Positions 48,550 to 59,483 of a stretch of 64,000 nt of DNA are shown one piece after another. The notes beneath the pieces are model-generated. The model searched no databases and was not told the origin of the DNA. It saw only the letters and a program-made list of their open reading frames with translations. A program made the position numbers and the translations under genes. Each line of letters starts with the position of its first letter. Within the stretch, counting starts at the first letter, position 1. Origin of the DNA: Branchiostoma floridae (lineage: Eukaryota > Chordata > Leptocardii > Amphioxiformes > Branchiostomatidae); assembly GCF_000003815.2 (NCBI RefSeq), contig NC_049983.1:10285453-10349452 (forward strand), given 5' to 3'.

Positions 48550-50111
48550 CCCTCTACACCCGTGTTGAGAAGTCTTGGCGGTGTAACACCTACCAAACGT
48601 TTGGAAGTGAAGGTTTTTCGGGGGGTGATCCAGGTCGAATGTGAATCGTTCCCAGATGTATTATAGTGGGGACGACACTCTTGACTTAATGCGTTGGGCG
48701 AGTGAGTTACGCAGTAGTGAGGCTGGAATGTTGAGAAGTATTTTTCGTCAGGCCGATAAGGATCGGTTTGTCTTGAGTGCCATACATCATGGTGTCAGCG
48801 CTCTGAATCCAGAGCTCACGGCGCACTAAAAGCGCCCGAAGGATGTTGTTCGGGTTGGCGGGCGCGGGGGATTCGGTATCGCCCCGCCCGTGCGGTACGG
48901 AAGACCCGTCTAATTACTGCTATGGTATCCGTCGGACGGGAGACTTCTAAGAATGTCTTGTGGCGCCACAAGCTCGGAAAGGAACGCGTGCTTATAACTC
49001 AACAACTATTCTCTCAACTTCGCATTGATGAGTTACTGGCAAGATGTCAGGATGGGTACTGTCAGGTGGTTGGGAGGGGGGGGGGGGGGCAACCATTAGG
49101 CGTAGGAGCGTTTTTACAATGTAGTTATATTACATATATTGTATGTTTGTGAAACCAAAGTCAGTTGTCTCTACTGCTGGTCCCCCTACCGGAGTGGATT
49201 GCTATGCCTTCCGGGTTTTCACAGCCATAATGATTATTATATGTACATACACCTGCTTCCGGTAGGACACTGTAGGGGTGTCCTTCTGGCCTGCGGTCCT
49301 CCCTTTTGGTCTAACTTCCCATTGTTTTCACGGACAGCCTCTGTTTTTCATCCCTTCCCCAAAGTCGCTCCCCGACAGCGGACCCACTTGAGTTTGATTG
49401 CGTGCGATGATCGATCCCTTCTATCGGGGGATCCAACGATTACGCCTGCATCATTTGTTGATATGTTGACTATCGGGGGGAATAATCGGTGATGATTTCC
49501 CATATCGTGCGCGCCGCAGTATTACACTGTCAATCACCGCGCGTCGCGGCCCAATCGGCAATTCGCGCCCGGGGACGGGTTCAAGTGAACCAAAGCCGCC
49601 AAGCGGCAGGCGAACAGATACATAACCAAGGAGAAGAATTAACAATGGATTAAGGCCAGCGGTGCTGAATTTGTCTCTGACAAACACAGGAAGACATTAA
49701 AGTTTTCCCGAGTCGGGAAAGTTTGTCATCTGTGGCCCCTCAACAATGGTACGTTTGGTACAATTCATGGCGCAGGCGACGTTTGTAAAACACCACAGCG
49801 CAGCCCGCTCACAGAGATCGTAATGCGTGTAAAGGGTATGGATCCATGACGTAGTAAATCGATTACCGATTGGTCGCCGTGATTTGATTAACGTCCCTCG
49901 CGTCCACTTTACGTTTTCCCCCAAGCCCATGCATACACTATACACACATCCATCCATTCATTCATAGCCACCTAGCATGCTGGGCAAACGCTCACATATT
50001 TCACCTGTTCCAAACTTTTTTTCCCACCAACCGCCCAAAACTGACAACACATCCGAAAGATTTTGGTGGTGCCAAAATACAAATTACGAGCACAGAAGCT
50101 AACGGTTTAGG
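48550..50111. other. Intergenic stretch with GC-rich patches
   Basis: No recognised gene. A G homopolymer near 49078-49090 marks low complexity. 49500-49680 has inverted CCAAT-type and CG-rich segments (cccaatcggcaattcgcgcc) but no other promoter signs. Confidence 0.45.
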
Positions 50112-50442
50112 AGATAATGCCATAATGAAGACGCACTCCCCAAAATGATGGAATTAAATGACTCGGGAAGAGGCTCGGCGAGATAAAGCCAGCAAAATGC
50201 CGAGATAAGTTTAATCGAGTGACAGACTATAAACGCTTTATCTGAGGGAAAACCGTAGATTTGGCTCGTGGCGGGGACTCCATCTTGGGGGTGCCATTTG
50301 GTCCATAAGTCTCGGGTCTAGCAGACGGTAGATCTGGGTATTTTTTGTTGTCCCAAGAGATATGAAGCGTTAGTCATCCCCGACAAGTGCGACCACGAGA
50401 TAGCGCCGTAATGACTAGTCCCAAATTGTCCCCGCTCTATCT
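50112..50442. promoter_or_regulatory. Cluster of six WGATAR sites (candidate enhancer)
   Basis: AGATAA at 50112, 50181 and 50203, TTATCT at 50238, AGATAG at 50398 and CTATCT at 50437. Six sites in 331 bp, against fewer than one expected. This is the densest GATA-site cluster noticed. Confidence 0.4.
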
Positions 50443-51675
50443 GGGATGAAGTGTTCGCTGATGCGTTAAAACTTTTCTCCATTTCGTCCGATTGCTTTTT
50501 TCTCTCTCTTCTATATCCTTTATCACTCTCAGAAGAATAGAAACAGCAGCTGATAGTGAAATATAGGTTGATGATTTTTTCTGTTCCTTTTTGTAGGTTT
50601 CTTCTCATTCCCTGAGGCTTGTCTGGTGCAATTCATCAGCAGACTTGGCGGGATGATGAAAACATTACCGTTTTCTGGTCCGTCTGTTTTCTTCGGCGAA
50701 GCGCTCATCGCCGCTATAATTAGCCGTGAGTTGTAATTAAGGCTCCGACACTATCGCGCCCAGACAAGTGGTTCTGCCGCGCACTGAGATGCTCGGCGGA
50801 GGCGGCCCCGAGCGGGCACCGGCGCGGCGGTCCCAATTTTATGAAGCCATGAATCACTCGTCGCGGGAACGGTCGTGTCAACACAAAAGCCACATTTTAC
50901 GATCCCCTCCAGCAACGTTTCGGCGTTAACTTGACGGATTTAAGAAACATGTGTCCCTTCTTGCCCCTTGCGCGAACATAAGAACATTTCATACGCAACC
51001 AAGGTCTCGCTAGTAACGGTTACCGCTTTCCGTGGTTTTATGAAATAGTATAAATCACTTGTTTCCAGCCGTGTTTCGACTAGACCATGGCTTTGTGCTG
51101 CGATCATTACTCGTTCAGAAACATTGGCGACGGTTAATTTGATAGATTTACGAAAGAAAGTTGGTTTGCCGCCGGAAGACTCCGCCCCGTTGCCGTGTGT
51201 CGGACTCGGTGTCGCCACGCTTGCTCGCGCAGGGTTTTATTGAAGGGATATATCACTCGAAAATCGCTCATCCCATAGACTCAGGCTTCACGGCCTTCCC
51301 GTCTTAATTTTCTGTAATTTTAACTTCCAACGTTTTTCGAAGATGAATCGTTTATTTGATGTTTTTCTCTTATGTATCTTCCCCGCACAAAACCACTAAC
51401 TGTATCATGTGCACTAGCAATTCTCAGAGTCTTCACTTGGCGTAACGTTATGTTGCAAACATGTATATAGACTGTAATTTTCCTTTGTGGTGTAATGTCC
51501 AGATCAGTTTGATCAAAGAGATTATATAACCTATTGGATATATAAGGAAGTTATATAACCTCCTTGGTTTGATATTATTTCATGGTATCCGCAATGACGT
51601 CTACCATAATACACAAAGTTATCACCGACATTCGGAACTGTTTCTCAAAGAAGTTTGAAGCTACATGTACCAGGA
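50443..51675. other. Intergenic stretch
   Basis: A GC-rich patch at 50740-50835 and otherwise unremarkable sequence. A short AT-rich repeat of ttatataacct occurs twice near 51524-51560. No gene recognised. Confidence 0.45.
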
Positions 51676-51900
51676 AAATAGGCCAACCAGCTTGTCCAAT
51701 GTACTCTGGAATTGACGTTGTAAATAAATGTTCTAAGATGCTATCAGTTTAAAATGATATCCCGACATCGAAGTTCCGAAGTACCAGAAAAAATAGACCA
51801 ACCAGCTTGTCCAATACTCTATAATTTACGTTGCAGAGAAGCGTTCTGAGCTGCTGTCAGTCAAAAAAGAATTTCCCTACATCGGAGGGGCGTAACTTCT
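51676..51900. repeat. 115-bp tandem duplication, diverged
   Basis: ccaaccagcttgtccaat occurs at 51683 and 51798. The surrounding segments (accagraaaa before, tctataatttacgttg-like after) align between copies with small differences. Confidence 0.8.
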
Positions 51901-52682
51901 TTTCAATCGTGCGGGGGCAAAATTCGTTTTGATGAATGAAGGACAAGTTGGGATGGAGTAGCGCTCTGATCTACAAGCACGACAAAGTCACCACGCTATT
52001 TTGCCTCGTCTTTATGAAGGCATGAATCAAGCTGGGAAAGCCAAATCCCACGGGACACGCTGCTTGCGCATCTTTCCCTCCGCCAGTGGAAAACATCGCG
52101 ATCATAATTTGATTGATTTACAACCGGGGCCTTATCTTCAGCGTCAACATGTGGGAAGCCTGGTCCGAAACATGGCCGCCATTCATCATCTCGTCCCCAA
52201 TTTTAATGAAGAATCCGAGGGACGAGATTGTTTTTGCTCGCGGGCAAAAAGGGAGACCAACGTAACCGTCAAAACGAATGACTTTGTGATACGGATCTTG
52301 TGAAAATGTAGAACAGGGGGATTACGAGGCTTGTGAACACAGGCGACAACATTTCTTGTGTCACCTGAAAAGTTTTTGCTTCTACATATGTGAAAGTTGC
52401 TGAAGTCTGCGTCTCTCTGAACAAACAGGGACGACAAAAGATCATTTCAAACTTTGGTATACTTTGGCCCTATCACGAAAGTACAGAACACAAGTGTAGC
52501 AAATGCATAAAACTATGAGAGGGGTACAGCAATTTGTAGCACAGGCACCATAGAGGCATAGACTATCGCAACGTAGATAGTATAGACTTGCTTTCCACCA
52601 AGATGTTGATGAGTCACACATTTATTACACCTGTTACTTACGCTTCGACAAGAAGGTTAGTTTTTGGACAGGTCTTATATGT
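51901..52682. other. Intergenic stretch
   Basis: About 780 bp with no recognised gene or repeat. Confidence 0.45.
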
Positions 52683-52860
52683 GTGAATGTTTGTATGTGT
52701 ATCTGTACGTATGTGGATGAACAGCATAACTCGAAAAGGCCTGGTTGGATTGTTTTGATATCTGGTATGTGGGTAGGTTTTGAAGAGAAATTGAAATCAT
52801 TAAATTTTGTGCCCGTAGCGGCATTTTACGGTACTGAAGGGGAACTTACGGTTTCGATAT
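52683..52860 (+). repeat. Partial copy of the 1081-bp element family
   Basis: A degenerate tgtrtgt tract is followed by acagcataactcgaaaa and then atatctggtatgtgggtagg, the same order as at 15376-15500. The ends with terminal inverted repeats are not present. Confidence 0.6.
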
Positions 52861-53635
52861 CCCATTGATCTATGTGTGATGTAATTGCAAGTCCCTGTAT
52901 AATGACGGTACTGTAAATCTTTATACTGTCTCGTATTGTTTTGACGGAACAATCATCGAATGTTTGCCAGCTGTGTGTATAATTCACAATGGCACAGAAA
53001 AACACAACAATGTGCATATCTATTAACGTTGTAACGTTTGTCTTCACCTCATTTGCATATATCAGTTCATACTTTTTGCTTAAGCTCATCTGCTCAGTGT
53101 CACTGACGAAAGGTAGCGGATGCCACCTAAAACGCCTGGCCGCTTCCATGATCATATCCAGTTGCTTGAATAACTGCTATTTTGTTATCTTATTACCTGG
53201 ATGTCGACCCTGCATCGATGTTTGGTTTTGAATATTTCTTTGTTATTAAGTTGAATTTTGTAACGATGAAAATTTCATAACTTATCTATTTATTCTATAA
53301 GTTGCGTCATCCCACATTTTGCGAATGCTGTGATGTGTTGAATGAATACTTCTCACCGTATTAATATATGTTTTGGCAAAAGTTTACATTGCAGCCCAGC
53401 AGAAGAAAAACGAAAAAACAGAAACGAAATAGTTTCTCGAAAACACAGTATGTTTTCCATGAATCCTTTTGTCAATCTACTCGCACAAAATACTATACCA
53501 GTAGACTCATCCTATAGTATTGTGTGCGAGAAAAAAATGTTAACACTTAATAATATGAAGCTAATATGCTATCACAGTTCTAAGCTCTGATTGGCTTATG
53601 ACAGAAAAAAATAAAAAGAACACACTCGCAAAAAT
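52861..53635. other. Intergenic stretch
   Basis: AT-rich sequence with no recognised gene. Confidence 0.5.
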
Positions 53636-53637
53636 TA

Positions 53638-53825
53638 CTGTAAATGCAGAATGTCCACGTTTTTCGCGGTGGCCGCTTCACCGCGAATTAAAAACCACCG
53701 CGAACATTTTTCCATGGCAATAAGAGACTACAATGCATGGTGCTACCGCGAACTTAAACCACCACGAAAAGTCATTTTTCCGCTACCGCGAAATTAAATC
53801 GCCGCGAACTTAAATGCATTTACAG
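53638..53825. mobile_element. 188-bp TA-flanked MITE
   Basis: Terminal inverted repeats ctgtaaatgca / tgcatttacag are flanked by TA on both sides (53636-53637 and 53826-53827). The inside repeats ccgcgaa and ttaaa phrases in both orientations. No coding capacity. A Tc1/mariner-type mobiliser is suggested by the TA duplication. Confidence 0.75.
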
Positions 53826-53827
53826 TA

Positions 53828-54361
53828 TATGTTTTTTCCCTATCGTGGACAAGATAACTAGTGGCCTCCATTTGATGTGTGCTTAGTGAAAAGTTTGGTA
53901 CGCTGAAAGTTGTGTAGTGAGGCACCGGCAATGATACATGTACTGCACTGTATGCAGAGTTCACAGACTTGAGTTATCCTCAGTCCCGCCATGGTTTCCC
54001 ATTACGGGTATTATTCTACGTCTCGATGTCTCGCTGTGCAGAAATTGTCCCACGTAATGACACTAATGAATTATGTAATTATAAGGGATCAGTCTCCTTT
54101 CAACCATTTATTCACTCTTGGCTTTGGAGAAGTGCGTAAGGCCATGTTGATATGATTACGTGGATGACATCTGCTGGGAACTCCAAATCTGATGCGAGCT
54201 TGCGAATAAAAAAGGGTTTTGCAAAAAAAAAAAAAAAAGGTTGCTTTCGTTATGAAATCAAAGTGGTCAAGAATGTTGAACAAATGGCTGAATACACAAA
54301 ATATGGTATACGTAACAATATATTCGTAATTTTTGTTCTTTTACATCTTCTTCTTTGACCT
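53828..54361. other. Intergenic stretch
   Basis: No recognised gene. Includes a poly-A tract near 54224-54238. Confidence 0.5.
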
Positions 54362-54474
54362 TAGCCTGGTATCCAGCCGTATTATGGCTCCCGAGTCTCC
54401 TCTGTCCTCTACGCAATGAGAGGATTACAAAAGAGACTCGGTAGCTGTGATACTGCATGCTGGATACCGGGCTA
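54362..54474. mobile_element. 113-bp palindromic MITE-like element
   Basis: The left arm tagcctggtatccagc is mirrored by gctggataccgggcta. Inner arms cccgagtctc/gagactcgg extend the hairpin. No coding capacity. Confidence 0.7.
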
Positions 54475-55264
54475 TTTTGACTATTTTGACCATTCAAACC
54501 AACAAACAAATATTGACAAACAAGCATTCTATGACATTAGTTTTCCAATGTTTTGTTTGCAATCTACGGAATATATTTGCTCATTTTGCAGTTGCTTTGT
54601 ACGATTAACACTATATAGTTCAAACATTTTTTGAAACGGTCGAAAGTTGATGCGCGCGCGGATGTCATCCATGTAATCAAATTAACATGACCTAATATCT
54701 CTGTAAAAAATAAGACTAGACAGGCGTCATGTTGTCCCTATTTTCAGCAATATACGACATTAACCTTTCTCGGCACGAGCCCTCCCAGGCCCTCTAAAGT
54801 ACATGGTAAATTACTTTAATAACTAGGACTGGTGCAGGGACCATTGGGTTTGTGTTGTCCCGCCCATACTGCAGACAGGGTCCTCAGACTACTGACACGA
54901 GTGACGATTGATGGAGGACGTTAACTGGTCCGGAGACCATCATTGCCGTGCCACTGCGCTCCACTTTGCCCGAGTTCTGCAAAGCTTCGGGATGCGTATA
55001 TCTTTTTTTATCAATTTACATTGAAATGTATATAGGACACAATTGCGACGGACTCTATTAGCCTCAAATATAAGCATCACCAGTGGAAAATGAAAATTAA
55101 AGCTGACAATGATTAATGCAAGTACAATAAGAAATAAACATCACTTAGGCTATCTATATTCCAAAATCATGATTTATTTCTATTTATCTATCAAGGTTTT
55201 CCAATACAGTGGACAATGTGGTGGAACAGGTGTTTCTTGTGAGAAGACACCTTCATAAGGCCGC
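54475..55264. other. Intergenic stretch
   Basis: No recognised gene or repeat. Confidence 0.5.
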
Positions 55265-55580
55265 CATACCAAATATCTTACCATGATGATCCGTCAACCC
55301 CTTCTAGAGTTTTTCTCTTTCAAAGTCTGAAACCAAACCGACTCCTGCAGGGCTGCTAGTGGGTCCAAACCTACATCACTTACTCTCTTACCACTTACCA
55401 CACAGAACTCACGACCATAGCCTTTGCAGACCTGGAGATATAAAAACTGGAAGTTCCGCTGCAGAAATGCATAGCAAGCCGCTAGGGGGCCAAACTCAGA
55501 TATTTTAAGGTATTAGCAAGTCCTGCTCACATGCCAAATATCAATACAATCCATTCATGAGTTATGCTGTCCCTACACGC

Positions 55581-55641
<61 letters not shown>

Positions 55642-55649
55642 TACATACA

Positions 55650-55692
<43 letters not shown>
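55265..55692 (-). repeat. Partial copy of the 1081-bp element family, minus strand
   Basis: On the minus strand a long GT tract is followed by cagcataactcatgaatgg and atatttggcatgtgagcagg. Further on comes the complement of cataccaaatatcttacc, matching the internal second unit of the element at 15340. Terminal repeats are absent. Confidence 0.6.
55575..55692. repeat. (CA)n microsatellite
   Basis: About 118 bp of CA dinucleotides with a few CG and TACA interruptions. The minus-strand Cys-Val frame across it is an artefact of the repeat. Confidence 0.97.
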
Positions 55693-55695
<3 letters not shown>

Positions 55696-57864
55696 TGCTT
55701 CTTAAGGTAAATTGTGGAAATCATGGGTAGAATCTACTAGGCTCTTATGATTGCCGAAAAGGTTCACTCTTTGCTAGTTGTAGCCAGGGCAGTATAATAG
55801 AAAACATGCAGTACTTTTGCGTCGACACAGATACGGAATGCGAATAGATAGAACGCATATGAGATAAAGCAAAGTAGACTGGAAGAAATCATAGCCGCAT
55901 TATCTTTGACTCGGTTGCTATAACTGACCCGTAACTTTGAGATCCAGACACAGATGCAACCTACTGAAGATACGTACTTTATTTTTCCCAATGACAAAAC
56001 TTCTCCACAACAGCGTAGGTACATTGTACGTGTGCATCGCTTTCGTTTCTATTTGGAGTTCTAGATTTGTTCCATCAGATACGCCCCAATAGAGGAAATC
56101 AAGCCAAACTCTGGGTGTCTGATTTTGCTGTGTCATGTGAAAAAAAATAGTTTCCCTCCAGCGTACATGTCACCGCAATAATACCTCGCCTACCATTTCA
56201 TATTGGCCCTGATGTCTATCAGGTGGAGAGAAGTCCCCGCTATATTCCTTGCAGCATACATACATACCAAATCAGGACTTTGCACTTTTTTTCGCATAAT
56301 CAAAGTCAATCAAAGCGCCAAAGATTAATGGTCCTATCAACGCGGCGCAGAAGATATCGAAAGATCGGCGCGATACCGAACATTTAAGAGTCAGATCGGT
56401 GGAAGTCGGGCTAGATAAAATTGGATTGCATTCTATAAAACGTGTCAATGTTGCAGAGAGGTACTTCATCATTTCGGGTACGCACAATTGGCAATCAAAA
56501 GAAGTCCTGTCAAGAGAGTTCTCGGGAGAGCTGAGGTGTATCATTACGCGTTCCCCCACCCCTTCGGTTTATTGAATTATGTACGTCGTGGTTTTGACGG
56601 GTGCTAATCCGTGGGTGTCACACGTGTCAATGATGGGGTTCAACTAGGACAATACCAGACGTCAAAAAGGACCGGCATCGGTGAAATCCACGTGAAGATA
56701 GGATTATCGCATGAGATGGAACGCTTCACTTTGCCAACAAAGTTAAACAGTCAATTAAAAGACCGTATCTAACGTTTAGAGTAAAAGTAACTCCGTATAT
56801 AACATTTAGAATAAAAGTAACTCCATACCTAAACTGTAATGGGTCAGTATATTGTATAAAGCGTGAGGCGTCTCTTGGCCCCCTCTCCATGTCCTAATTC
56901 TATCCATCCATCATTCAATTCATTCATTCATTCATCTTCGTTCGGGTACCTTTGTGTTGTGTGTCTGACCAATGGGAATTGGCATGCTGTTGACCTGGAT
57001 GTGTATATGTTCCATTGCACACATGTTTAGTTTGCCCGATAAACACTGGTGTTTTTTTCCTGTGAAAAGTGTTTGGAGTACATCGGAGAAACTTTCGACG
57101 TATTTTGATTGTCATCAGATTGCGTATAAATTCCTTAAGGATATTCACTTACCATTGAGCCGTTTAATTGTGAATGGGATGTTTTAGGTGAACATTTGAG
57201 TTCAATGTGCATTTCATTCAACGGGTATTGTGAGATACAGTGCTTTTCTTATAGTTGAACACACACCACTGCAAGTGGACTGCCCCACCCACCCCACCCT
57301 ATGCTTGCACGATTGTATGGCCCAAGGGCTATTGAAAAGGAGATGGGATGGTAACCGTCTTATATAAAATATAATGTGGGAAGGACTCTAACTTTGTGCT
57401 ACACCAAATACTTCGAAATTGTAGCATCTATCGCATTACAAATACACAAGAGCTATTACATTGTTAAGATGACTGAATGTTGCTTCAGCACCAGGGACAG
57501 GAATGCTGTCATTAACATAATGTAACAAGCACTACAACAAATAATACATATACGACACCGTACACAATCTATGACGACCTAAGCACTTATGGCACTTTCT
57601 CTATGTGATTCAACCACAGTCGCTCACATGATTACACGTTCAGCACCAAGGACAGGGCCCATATAGATTAGGTGTGATGGATGCTGTTTTTAAAATGCTC
57701 CCCGTCCATTTTTGTATTGTCGAATGCCATTTTCGTAATGTAAGGTATATAGTATAGTGTTATTTTTTATTGTACTTGTAGTTTTATACGCTAGATTTAA
57801 TACAAATCTAGACTTACAAACTGAGTTTGAAGCCCAGCCGTCAACACCAACGTTTCATCCTCTG
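55693..57864. other. Intergenic stretch
   Basis: 2.2 kb with no recognised gene. Short repeats: ATTC tetramers at about 56915-56935, and gtaactccRtaYMtaac phrases repeated near 56768-56830. Confidence 0.5.
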
Positions 57865-57982
57865 ATTGGTGGTGACCTGGTCACGTGAGGCGCACAAAAC
57901 TTCCTCATTGGCCACGAAGCCAAACTTACCTACACGACAGTCAAAGATGTCTGATCTGTGATTGGTCCAGGAGTCCCACGTG
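57865..57982. promoter_or_regulatory. Three inverted CCAAT boxes and two CACGTG E-boxes
   Basis: ATTGG occurs at 57865, 57907 and 57961. CACGTG occurs at 57882 and 57977. Just before the first E-box is GTGACCTGGTCAC, a 13-bp palindrome with GGTCA half-sites. Multiple CCAAT boxes in one orientation suggest a promoter, but no gene can be attached because the scaffold breaks at 58301. Confidence 0.35.
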
Positions 57983-58300
57983 CCAAAGTCCGTAAATAAG
58001 AAAAATTACTGCCAGTAATCGGCAGTTTCTCTTTGCTAGGGTTTGGGACATTAGAACCGTGCTTGATAACACCGTGGGCGTGTGCCCTAATTATTTTTTC
58101 TAACATAATGGGAGTAATTCAATTAGGCTTTGAAGAGGGGCGGCATTAGTCTGTGGTATTTGTAAGCTATCTTGCTATATTGCCTTACATTTGTGTAGTT
58201 TGTGAAAGTAGGGGAATATTGCAGTGATAGGTTAGGATGTGTAGTCCTCATTCCACTGTACAGCGATCACGCTGAGACATTAATTGGATTTGTGTAATCA
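57983..58300. other. Last nuclear stretch before the mitochondrial join
   Basis: About 320 bp, no recognised gene, ending at a 100-N gap. Confidence 0.6.
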
Positions 58301-58400
58301 NNNNNNNNNNNNNNNNNNNNNNNNNNNNNNNNNNNNNNNNNNNNNNNNNNNNNNNNNNNNNNNNNNNNNNNNNNNNNNNNNNNNNNNNNNNNNNNNNNNN
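58301..58400. other. Assembly gap (100 N) joining nuclear and mitochondrial sequence
   Basis: A placeholder-size gap. The sequence to the left is nuclear in character; the sequence to the right begins in the middle of a mitochondrial gene. Confidence 0.95.
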
Positions 58401-58402
58401 CT

Positions 58403-59284
58403 TTTATTTGCTTGATTGGTCAATACCAAATAGTTGGTAGTTTAGCATTAGACTTATCCTATGAGGGGGTGTCCCAGCTGAGATACTTAGTAAATTTCTG
58501 GTGGGTAGGATGCATTTTAGCATTTCTTGTAAAGCTTCCTTTATACGGTGTGCACCTATGGTTGCCAAAGGCTCATGTAGAGGCTCCCATTGCTGGTTCA
58601 ATAGTTCTGGCGGGGGTTTTACTAAAGTTAGGAGGCTACGGGATAATGCGAGTTAGTTTAATATGAGGGGCTACAGCTATACTATCAAGAGAAGTATTTC
58701 TAGCATTAGCTCTTTGAGGTATTGTAGTAATAGGAGGAATCTGCCTGCGGCAGACAGATCTAAAATCTTTAATTGCGTATTCTTCAGTAGGGCATATAGC
58801 TCTGGTTGTAGGTGGAGTTTTAACAGGAGTAGCTTGAGGTTACAATGGTGCAATAGTTCTAATGATTGCTCACGGACTTGTTTCTTCATGCTTGTTTTGT
58901 CTAGCGAATTTATGATATGAACGATCAAGCACGCGCAATTTATCTGGGTCACGAGGTTTAATCATAATTTTTCCCTTAATTAGCTTAGGTTGGTTTTTGA
59001 TAAGTCTTATAAATATAGCCTTACCGCCAGCCATTAATTTATTTGGTGAATTAGTAGCTATAGTGGCACTTTATAATTGAAGCCCATACAGTATTGTCTA
59101 CATGTCTTTAGGTGCTGTTTTAACTGCTGCATACTCATTATATTTATTCGGAATGTCACAATGAGGGAATACTATAAAAAATTATAAGAACCTTTATATT
59201 ATTACTAGCCGAGAATACTTGTTGACAACTCTGCATTTAGTGCCTGCTATTTATTTGATTTTTTACTTAGGATTAATGTTTTAG
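58403..59284 (+). CDS. ND4: NADH dehydrogenase subunit 4 (3' part)
   Basis: ND4 is a proton-pumping membrane subunit of respiratory complex I in the inner mitochondrial membrane. The visible 293 codons begin inside the gene because the gap removes roughly the first third. With the invertebrate mitochondrial code (TGA Trp, ATA Met) the frame is open to TAG at 59282. The conserved segment [20 protein letters not shown] is followed by [11 protein letters not shown], then YSSVGHMALV and the MIAHGLVSS transporter motif. The protein ends FYLGLMF. An AGA codon occurs in the SREVFL-like segment. The stop overlaps the first base of tRNA-His. Apparent stops under the nuclear code are all TGA. Confidence 0.95.
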
Positions 59285-59348
59285 TTAGTCTAGTTTAATA
59301 AGAATACTAAGTTGTGGTCTTAGCGGTGGGGTATAAACTCCGACTGAC
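59284..59348 (+). tRNA. trnH: tRNA-His (GTG)
   Basis: Acceptor arms GTTAGTC and GACTGAC pair throughout (one G-T). The anticodon loop carries GTG. It directly follows ND4, sharing one base with its stop codon, as in most chordate mitochondria. Confidence 0.93.
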
Positions 59349-59349
59349 T

Positions 59350-59414
59350 GGTGCTATAAGGTTAAAATTATGTTGCTACCGTAATTAATTAAAGTTCGAG
59401 TCTTTAATGGTGCC
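59350..59414 (+). tRNA. trnS1: tRNA-Ser (GCT)
   Basis: The anticodon arm TTATG/CGTAA encloses loop TTGCTAC with anticodon GCT at 59375-59377. The acceptor arm pairs GGTGCT with GGTGCC using several wobble pairs. It is the AGN-reading serine tRNA in its usual place between tRNA-His and tRNA-Leu. Confidence 0.88.
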
Positions 59415-59415
59415 A

Positions 59416-59482
59416 GCTCGATTAGTATAGAAAATATTTTGATTTTAGGGGTCAAAGAGTGAAGAATAAACTTCAATTGAGT
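59416..59482 (+). tRNA. trnL1: tRNA-Leu (TAG)
   Basis: Acceptor arms GCTCGAT and ATTGAGT pair throughout with wobbles. The anticodon arm TTGAT/GTCAA encloses TTTAGGG with anticodon TAG at 59446-59448. It reads CUN codons and sits immediately before ND5. Confidence 0.92.
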
Positions 59483-59483
59483 G

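Noticed and set aside
55527..55724. Cys-Val repeat protein on the minus strand
   Set aside because: A translation of the CA/GT microsatellite.
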